A stretch of DNA of 64,000 nucleotides from JAJPHW01 sp963771505 (GTDB lineage: Bacteria; Acidobacteriota; Terriglobia; Terriglobales; Acidobacteriaceae): assembly GCA_963771505.1 (NCBI GenBank), contig CAVYTO010000001.1, positions 1-64,000 on the forward strand, in the 5' to 3' direction. Positions 58,843-64,000 of this stretch are shown piece after piece. The position numbers were made by a program, and so were the translations under genes. Within the stretch, counting starts at the first letter, position 1. Every line of letters starts with the position of its first letter. Below the pieces are notes generated by a model. It did not search any database and had not been told where the DNA came from. It was given only the letters and a program-made list of their open reading frames with translations.

Positions 58843-58868
58843 CTTAGTCTAGGGACTTAGTCTAGTCT
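58839..58868 (+). promoter_or_regulatory. Tandem-repeat operator and likely leaderless promoter of the toxin-antitoxin pair
   Basis: GACTTAGTCTAG is repeated directly at 58841-58852 and 58854-58865. TTGACT (58839-58844) with an 18-bp spacer and TAGTCT (58863-58868) makes a fair -35/-10, which puts the transcription start on or next to the antitoxin ATG at 58875. No SD is visible before that ATG. Confidence 0.55.
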
Positions 58869-58874
58869 GCGAAC

Positions 58875-59174
58875 ATGGAAGTCAACATCCATGAAGCAAA
58901 AACTCATCTCTCCCGGCTCTTGCAACGTGTTGCCGACGGAGAAGAAGTCACAATCGCGCGCGCCGGCGTTCCCGTTGCCCGGCTGGTGGCGGTAGCAGCG
59001 AAAGCCAGTAAGCGCCCACTCGGTTTCGCGCGCGACCAGATTTGGGTGGCGGACGATTTTGACGCTCCCCTTCCCGATGATTTACTCCGGCAATTCTATG
59101 GCGGGGAATTGCCAAAAACCATTACGACGCCTAAGCGTTCCCGCGCTCGCAAAAAGGCCGCCAAAAAACGGTGA
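58875..59174 (+). CDS. Phd/YefM-type antitoxin
   Basis: The 99-aa protein begins with the Phd/YefM DNA-binding fold: MEVNIHEAKTHLSRLLQRVADGEEVTIARAGVPVARL. The C-terminal part (DDFDAPLPDDLLRQFYGG) would neutralise the toxin; it ends in a basic tail (KRSRARKKAAKKR). It overlaps the toxin gene by four bases (GTGA). It should repress its own promoter. Confidence 0.93.
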   Translation: MEVNIHEAKTHLSRLLQRVADGEEVTIARAGVPVARLVAVAAKASKRPLGFARDQIWVADDFDAPLPDDLLRQFYGGELPKTITTPKRSRARKKAAKKR

Positions 59175-59566
59175 AGTATTTACTTGATACCGGCATCTGG
59201 CTTTGGAGCACGAGCGCGCCGGAAAAAATTAACGAGGTTGGTCATGGAATTTTGGAGACCGGACTCAACGAGATTTACCTGTCGTCAGTCGCAGTTTGGG
59301 AAGTTTGCATCAAGGTGCAACTAGGCAAGCTGCGTCTTTCATCGCCACCTGCGGAATGCATCCCCGCGTTCATGCTGAAGCAAAGACTGCACCCTCTCGC
59401 CATCACGCAAACTCACGCGTTGAAAGTGTACGAGTTACCTCCGCACCACGGCGACCCGTTTGATCGAATGATCATTGCTCAAGCAATCGCAGAAGACATG
59501 GCGATTCTTACCTCCGACCGGGCGTTCAAGAAATATCCGGTGGAACTGATCTGGTGCGGAAAGTAG
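59171..59566 (+). CDS. vapC: PIN-domain toxin, VapC family
   Basis: A 131-aa PIN-domain ribonuclease: Asp6 (LLDTGIWLW), Glu in VWEVCIKVQLG, Asp pair in DPFDRMIIAQA and LTSDRAF give the four acidic metal ligands. VapC toxins cut specific RNAs, often tRNAs or rRNA. It starts at GTG, overlapping the antitoxin stop. Confidence 0.93.
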   Translation: MKYLLDTGIWLWSTSAPEKINEVGHGILETGLNEIYLSSVAVWEVCIKVQLGKLRLSSPPAECIPAFMLKQRLHPLAITQTHALKVYELPPHHGDPFDRMIIAQAIAEDMAILTSDRAFKKYPVELIWCGK

Positions 59567-59571
59567 AGAGC

Positions 59572-60519
59572 CTACACCGCCACGGGCTGCTTCGCGTTCA
59601 CCGGGACTGGCGTCATCCACTTAAACCGGTCAGGCTTCTGCCCCTGCACGAGCGCGAAGAATTCGCCCATGACCGCCTTGGTGATGGGCCCGGCAACGCC
59701 GTTGCCAACGCTGATCTTATCCACTGAACGGATGGGCGTAATTTCCGCCGCCGTGCCCGTAAAGAATGCTTCATCCGAGATGTACAACATTTCCCGCGGA
59801 ATTCCCTGCTCGACCACCGGAATGTTAAGATCGCGGGCGATGGTCAGCACGGAGTCACGTGTAATGCCCGGCAGCACGGAGTTACCCAGCGGCGCAGTTT
59901 GCAGCGTGCCATTCCGCACCACGAAAACGTTCTCTCCCGAGCCCTCGCTGACGTATCCGTTGGCGTCGAGCGCGATGCCTTCGACATAGCCGTTGAGAAT
60001 CGCTTCCATCTTAATCAGTTGGGAGTTCATGTAGTTCGCACCCGCTTTGGCCATCGCGGGTAGCGTGTTCGGTGCCAGCCGCGTCCACGAAGATACGCAG
60101 ACATCGACACCTTGGTCCGGATCGGAACCCAGATATTTCCCCCACGGGTAGTTGCAGATGTACACTTCGGTCGGCGAATTGAACGGATTCACACCTGCTT
60201 CGCCATATCCCCGCAAAACAATCGGACGTAGATAGCACGGCCATACGCCGTTATGCTTGAGCAGGTCGATCATTCCGCGAACCAGTTCCTCGTGTGAGAA
60301 ATCGACATCGATGCGGTAAATTTTGGCCGAATCCAGCAGCCGTTGAATATGCTCTTTCGCCCGGAAAATCGCCGGCCCGCTCGGCAAGTTGTAGCAGCGC
60401 ACGCCTTCAAAAACCGAAGAACCGTAATTGACCACATGGCTCATGACGTGGAGTTTGGCGTCGTCCCAAGCGATCATCTTGCCGTTGTGCCAAATCTTTT
60501 CCGTCTTTTGAATAGCCAT
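59572..60519 (-). CDS. ilvE: Branched-chain-amino-acid aminotransferase
   Basis: A 315-aa fold-type IV PLP aminotransferase: IWHNGKMIAWDDAKLHVMSHVVNYGSSVFEG, the region of the PLP Lys (GANYMNSQLIKMEA), EGSGENVFVV and PGITRDSVLTIA. It makes Val, Leu and Ile from their 2-oxo acids. AGGAG precedes the ATG at 60519; the longer frame lacks this. Confidence 0.93.
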   Translation of the reverse strand: MAIQKTEKIWHNGKMIAWDDAKLHVMSHVVNYGSSVFEGVRCYNLPSGPAIFRAKEHIQRLLDSAKIYRIDVDFSHEELVRGMIDLLKHNGVWPCYLRPIVLRGYGEAGVNPFNSPTEVYICNYPWGKYLGSDPDQGVDVCVSSWTRLAPNTLPAMAKAGANYMNSQLIKMEAILNGYVEGIALDANGYVSEGSGENVFVVRNGTLQTAPLGNSVLPGITRDSVLTIARDLNIPVVEQGIPREMLYISDEAFFTGTAAEITPIRSVDKISVGNGVAGPITKAVMGEFFALVQGQKPDRFKWMTPVPVNAKQPVAV

Positions 60520-60711
60520 GAGGACTCCTGTTGGGTACTTGCGGATTGACCAGCCAGCCTGAATTATAAACGACTGTTCCAACGCGGGAAGAAAGACTAC
60601 GAAGGGAATCGTAAAGATTTTCTACCATCGCCGAGTCCGGCAAATTGCAAGCCGGATAAGGCTAGAGTGGGAAGATTTCGACGGGAATCAGCTCCGGCAA
60701 TCGCTGATCAC

Positions 60712-62121
60712 TCAGCGGCCGAGGCCGGCCACTTCATCTCCGCGCAAATACTTGCCTTTCGCGGCAAACATCTCGGGCATTGCCGCATCCGGTTTGTCGT
60801 AATTGTTATTCGCGTTCCAGAAGAGAAAGCCAATCCCGCCTTTTTCTTTGGATGCCGCCACTTGCACTTCAATATATTGCGGAGAATAAGTTTTCGTGCG
60901 CCATGCAAAAGCTTGCAGCCACGGCCGAATCACAACTCCGCTGCCCTGCGTGATCTTCGCGAACCGCGCCATCGACTCTCCGATGAAGTGCTCGGGCGCG
61001 TCGCCGGGGTGCGCAATGCCGTCCATGCCAAAGAAATGTGACGGATAGATCATCGGCGATAACACATCACAATATTTCGCCATATTCACGATATCTTGAC
61101 CGGTGTGGGCAAGGTCGACCGGACGCTGCCACGCCATGATGCCGAAAACGTCCAGCGACAACAGCACCCCGGTCGGATGAATCTGAGCATAAGCCTGCTG
61201 TAGAAAATGCGTAATCACGTCAGAGCGATGCCAGTCCGGATGCGCCGTCTGGAACACAAAACTCGCGTCCTTCTGGTCGCCTTCCGCTGGAAACCGGACA
61301 TAGTCAAACTGAATTTCGTCAGCTCCGCCTTCAATCGCCTTCTTTGCCAGCGCAATGTCGTATTCCTGAACCGTTGGGTTCGACGTATCCGTCCACACCA
61401 GCTTGCCATTTTCACGCCACGGCAGCCCAGTCTTGCGGGATTTTACCGCGAGTTCCGGATGCATTTTCACCAGGCGTTCATCGCGGAAAATCGCCTCGCG
61501 AGCGATCGCATGCATCCCTTCAGAATGCAGGAAGCGCACAAACTTTGGCAGGTCGCGGATCGTCACACTGTGCGGCCCGGCGAGCGCATTCTCGAACGGA
61601 ATGTTGATCGTTCCGTCGCTGTCCTTGATATCGAATACCACCGCGTTGCCGCCCAACTCACGCCAGCGGCGGATGATGCGCAATCCGTGATCGCTTCCGG
61701 CCATCAAGCCGGTCAAATAGATCGCCCGAACTTCAAGATCGCGCGGCGACGGGACCGACTTCTCGACAATCGGGCTCGCCAGAATTCCCGGAACCAGGAC
61801 TTCCTGCCCGGCTTTCAATCCGTTGCTGTTTTCAGCCAATCCGTTCGCTTTGCGGATCGCTTCCGCCAACTGCGACGAAGTTAGGAAGGAAGTCTGCGAG
61901 ATGTAATGGTGCGCAACCGTGCCAATGCTGTCGCCGCGCTTGGCCTGGTAGTAAGCGCTACCCGCAGGCGGCACTAATTCTTCAAGTTTTGGCGCCGGAT
62001 TCACCGCTCCCGGCACCGACGTCTTTGAGGCCGGCAACAATTTTGCGGATGAAGCAGACTGGGCCGCAGACGCGGCGCTGAGCGATAACAAAACAACAGC
62101 AATCAGTGATGTGCGACGCAA
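60712..62121 (-). CDS. Exported LysM protein with putative glycoside-hydrolase domain
   Basis: A protein of about 469 aa: signal peptide (LIAVVLLSLSAASAAQS), a LysM-like domain near 55-115 (AKRGDSIGTVAHHYISQTSFL, NSNGLKAGQEVLVPG), and a TIM-barrel putative glycoside-hydrolase region (DUF4015-type): AIYLTGLMAG, NAVVFDIKDSDG, VWTDTSNPTVQEYDIALAKKA, DEIQFDYVRFPAEG and LSPMIYPSHF. It may cut cell-wall or exopolysaccharides. The start is taken at TTG 62121 for the AGGAGAG just upstream; TTG 62139 is possible. Confidence 0.82.
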   Translation of the reverse strand: MRRTSLIAVVLLSLSAASAAQSASSAKLLPASKTSVPGAVNPAPKLEELVPPAGSAYYQAKRGDSIGTVAHHYISQTSFLTSSQLAEAIRKANGLAENSNGLKAGQEVLVPGILASPIVEKSVPSPRDLEVRAIYLTGLMAGSDHGLRIIRRWRELGGNAVVFDIKDSDGTINIPFENALAGPHSVTIRDLPKFVRFLHSEGMHAIAREAIFRDERLVKMHPELAVKSRKTGLPWRENGKLVWTDTSNPTVQEYDIALAKKAIEGGADEIQFDYVRFPAEGDQKDASFVFQTAHPDWHRSDVITHFLQQAYAQIHPTGVLLSLDVFGIMAWQRPVDLAHTGQDIVNMAKYCDVLSPMIYPSHFFGMDGIAHPGDAPEHFIGESMARFAKITQGSGVVIRPWLQAFAWRTKTYSPQYIEVQVAASKEKGGIGFLFWNANNNYDKPDAAMPEMFAAKGKYLRGDEVAGLGR

Positions 62122-62440
62122 GGGCTCTCTCCTAAGCAAAGGCTGCTGAGGGATGCTAGCGTCGAGTCAAATCTTCATCCAGTTACGTCGGGCGATGGCC
62201 TCTTTTCCGAAAGATCAGCGAAATGAGTTTTTCGCATCAATGAAGTTCCCAAATTGGCTTTCGGGCGCAACTCCCCTTTACCCCACCGGAGGTGTGAAAA
62301 AGATTTCTCTTTTCTCCTTGTGGCTCTCCGTTGATAATTCCCCAAAGCCGAATCCGACGTCTGTAAGTGCTTCATTTGCTTAATCCATCTATCCGTTTCG
62401 GGTTGGATGAGGGCTTGCTAATAGTCAGTGTGGGAAGCAG
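62122..62440. other. Intergenic stretch with no recognised gene
   Basis: About 319 bp between the divergent LysM-hydrolase and ClpB-type ATPase genes. No coding frame of merit is visible; it should hold the divergent promoters, though no clear -35/-10 pair stands out. Confidence 0.5.
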
Positions 62441-63691
62441 ATGCGGATGCCAGAAATTGTCACCTTGTCAGCCAGCGCCCCCGGCGAATCCCAGGTCAGC
62501 CGTAAGCAGGAAAGGACAGTTCGGACCCATATGAAGACCGTCGCCAGCGCCACCCTCGACCCAACACTCCGCAGCAGCGATGCTCGCGAGTTTGAAGCCA
62601 GCCTCCGCCGCAAGATTGTCGGACAAGATCCAGCACTTCTGAAAGCTGTCGAAATTTACCAGATGTTTCTTGCCGGGCTGAATCCTCCGGGTCGCCCCGT
62701 CGGCAACCTGCTTTTTCTTGGACCCACCGGATCGGGTAAGACTCGCGTAGTTGAAGCGATGGCCGACGCGCTGTTCGGCGACACGCGGGCGTGCATCAAA
62801 ATCGATTGCGCTGAGTTCCAACATTCCCACGAAATCGCAAAACTGATCGGTTCGCCTCCGGGATATCTCGGACATCGCGAGACCCATCCTCTTCTCACTC
62901 AGGAAGCGTTGAACCAATGGCACACAGAAAAGTTGAAGCTATCGATTCTGCTATTCGACGAAATCGAAAAAGCTTCCGATTCGCTCTGGCAATTGCTTCT
63001 GGGAATTCTGGACAAAGCGACTTTGACGCTTGGCGACAATCGCCGGGTCGATCTTTCGCAATGCATCATCATCATGACTTCCAACCTCGGTGCCAATGAG
63101 ATGACCGGCCTCGTGGAAGGCGGTCTCGGCTTTGCTCAGAAAGCGAGAGAAGTCAACGCCTCGTTTGACGACAAAATCGAACGCGCTGCCGTCGACGCGG
63201 CCCGGCGCAAATTTTCGCCGGAATTCATGAACCGCATCGATAAAACCGTCGTTTTCAAGACGCTCCGCTCAGAGCATTTGCAACAGATACTCGAAATCGA
63301 ACTCGGCATGGTCCAGCAACGCATCCTGATGGCGGCTCCAGCCAACCAGTTTGTCTTCAACTGCACGGAAAAAGTGAAAAGCTATCTCCTGCACGAAGGC
63401 ACCGATTTGAAGTACGGCGCCCGCCACCTGAAGCGTGCCATTGAACGTAACCTCGTGTTCCCTCTCGCAAACCTGGTCGCGACCGGACAAGTGAAGCTCG
63501 GGGATTTCATTCGCGTCGATCTCGATGCGCAAGGTCAAATCACGTTCGTCAAAGAGGCCGAAGGAGCAATGGTTCCGGTGTTGATGGAACGCTACGGCGC
63601 CGCTGCATCTTTGCCAACGCTCGCAGCACGCGCGGCGCGGCCATTGCCGAAGCGTGAACTGGGTGCCAGCCCCACCGCCGAAGTCAAATAA
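62441..63691 (+). CDS. AAA+ ATPase, single-ring ClpB-D2-like
   Basis: The 416-aa protein has one AAA+ module of the Clp/Hsp100 D2 type: Walker A GPTGSGKT, pore-loop GSPPGYLGHRE, Walker B ILLFDEIEKA, sensor-1 MTSNLG, Arg-finger region SPEFMNRIDK, and the D2-small domain with YGARHLKRAIER. It lacks the ClpB N-domain, D1 ring and middle domain, and has no ClpP-loop or ClpX zinc finger. It may be an unfoldase or remodelling factor with an unknown partner. Confidence 0.85.
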   Translation: MRMPEIVTLSASAPGESQVSRKQERTVRTHMKTVASATLDPTLRSSDAREFEASLRRKIVGQDPALLKAVEIYQMFLAGLNPPGRPVGNLLFLGPTGSGKTRVVEAMADALFGDTRACIKIDCAEFQHSHEIAKLIGSPPGYLGHRETHPLLTQEALNQWHTEKLKLSILLFDEIEKASDSLWQLLLGILDKATLTLGDNRRVDLSQCIIIMTSNLGANEMTGLVEGGLGFAQKAREVNASFDDKIERAAVDAARRKFSPEFMNRIDKTVVFKTLRSEHLQQILEIELGMVQQRILMAAPANQFVFNCTEKVKSYLLHEGTDLKYGARHLKRAIERNLVFPLANLVATGQVKLGDFIRVDLDAQGQITFVKEAEGAMVPVLMERYGAAASLPTLAARAARPLPKRELGASPTAEVK

Positions 63692-63712
63692 TTTCTCCGC
63701 ATGGGTCGACTC

Positions 63713-63743
63713 GGGCGCCGTGAATAACGGCGCCCATTTTTTT
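63713..63743 (+). terminator. Rho-independent terminator of the ClpB-type ATPase gene
   Basis: GGGCGCCGT and ACGGCGCCC form a perfect 9-bp GC-rich stem around GAATA, followed by ATTTTTTT. It lies 22 bp past the stop codon. Confidence 0.92.
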
Positions 63744-63833
63744 GCCCGATGCTTAGCGCTCTTGCGCCAAACCCCTACCCGCTGATCCTAAACATCTCTT
63801 TTTGACTCTCTCGATTTCGAGTACCCTTAATAG

Positions 63834-64000
63834 GTGCGGACGCTTCGTCTTATCGCGAGTGCTTTTTTTGCGGCCTCTCTGGGATTGGCCGCCTTCGCCC
63901 GCGTTCAGCCCACCACTGGGTTCGACCTCTATTCGCACGAGGAGGAGTTGCAGGTGGGAAAGCAGGTGGTCGAGGAAACCAGCAGACAGTTGCCGCTGTT
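63834..64000 (+). CDS. N-terminus of a secreted M48-type metalloprotease-like protein (partial)
   Basis: From the GTG at 63834 a frame runs off the right edge: a signal peptide (RTLRLIASAFFAASLGLAAFA) followed by GFDLYSHEEELQVGKQVVEE, which resembles the FxxxxxxxEVxIG start of periplasmic M48 peptidases with LPL next. The HExxH site lies beyond the window, so the call rests on the first 55 residues. Confidence 0.5.
   Translation, partial: MRTLRLIASAFFAASLGLAAFARVQPTTGFDLYSHEEELQVGKQVVEETSRQLPL

Overview
The window is a bacterial chromosome segment of moderately high GC that reads like a soil Acidobacteriota (Terriglobia-like) genome. This assignment is inferred from gene style and content: a sugar-isomerase-type NagB beside NagA, a czcCBA set, an lhr-nei pair, a LysM glycoside-hydrolase-like protein and M48/ClpB-type housekeeping genes. 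No rRNA or other decisive taxonomic marker is present.

Left flank (1-27.2 kb): tRNA-Pro(CGG); nagA plus a SIS-domain deaminase; Ada methyltransferase; a CBM9-like secreted protein; tatA; a fasciclin protein; a czcCBA-type heavy-metal RND efflux operon; two tiny membrane proteins; a cytochrome P450; a secreted phosphoesterase; a leftward operon of PD-(D/E)XK-like nuclease, Lhr helicase, Nei-type glycosylase and MFS exporter; a CHASE3-type histidine kinase with a lipoprotein; and a threonine dehydratase-like enzyme.

Central island (about 27.26-53.44 kb): a 42-bp copy of the 3' part of the initiator tRNA gene lies at 27257-27298, and the intact tRNA-fMet lies at 53402-53478, with 41/42 bases identical. 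This is the normal footprint of tRNA-targeted integration, but no integrase is visible inside. The cargo is stress and detoxification metabolism: three cytochrome P460-like proteins, an MBL-fold lactonase, epoxide and haloalkane-dehalogenase-like hydrolases, a chloroperoxidase-like hydrolase, DJ-1/PfpI, DoxX, VOC, enoyl-CoA hydratase, quinone-type oxidoreductases, a cNMP-TrxB-like fusion and a baeRF-like protein. Six two-component genes (two PAS kinases, two FixJ/NodW-type regulators, two lone receivers) sit in the middle.

The most notable signal is a repeated promoter module inside the island. Seven copies at five places share a near-palindrome GGTATCGNCGATACC, then ATCGTCCAATTG, then a -10-like NNNAAT at fixed distance (TTGNNN-17/18 bp-NNNAAT). 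Each copy points at a gene start 15-70 bp downstream, and two of the five places carry divergent pairs. This looks like one regulon, plausibly controlled by the FixJ-type regulators in the same island. The island also carries decay: a truncated MBL gene, a truncated SnoaL-like gene and a frameshifted oxidoreductase.

Right flank (53.4-64 kb): tRNA-fMet, a long-chain acyl-CoA synthetase, PilT, DinB, HxlR with a divergent azoreductase-DoxX pair, a VapBC-like toxin-antitoxin pair with a tandem-repeat, apparently leaderless promoter, a branched-chain aminotransferase, a LysM/glycoside-hydrolase-like secreted protein, a single-ring ClpB-type ATPase with a strong terminator, and the start of an M48-type protein.
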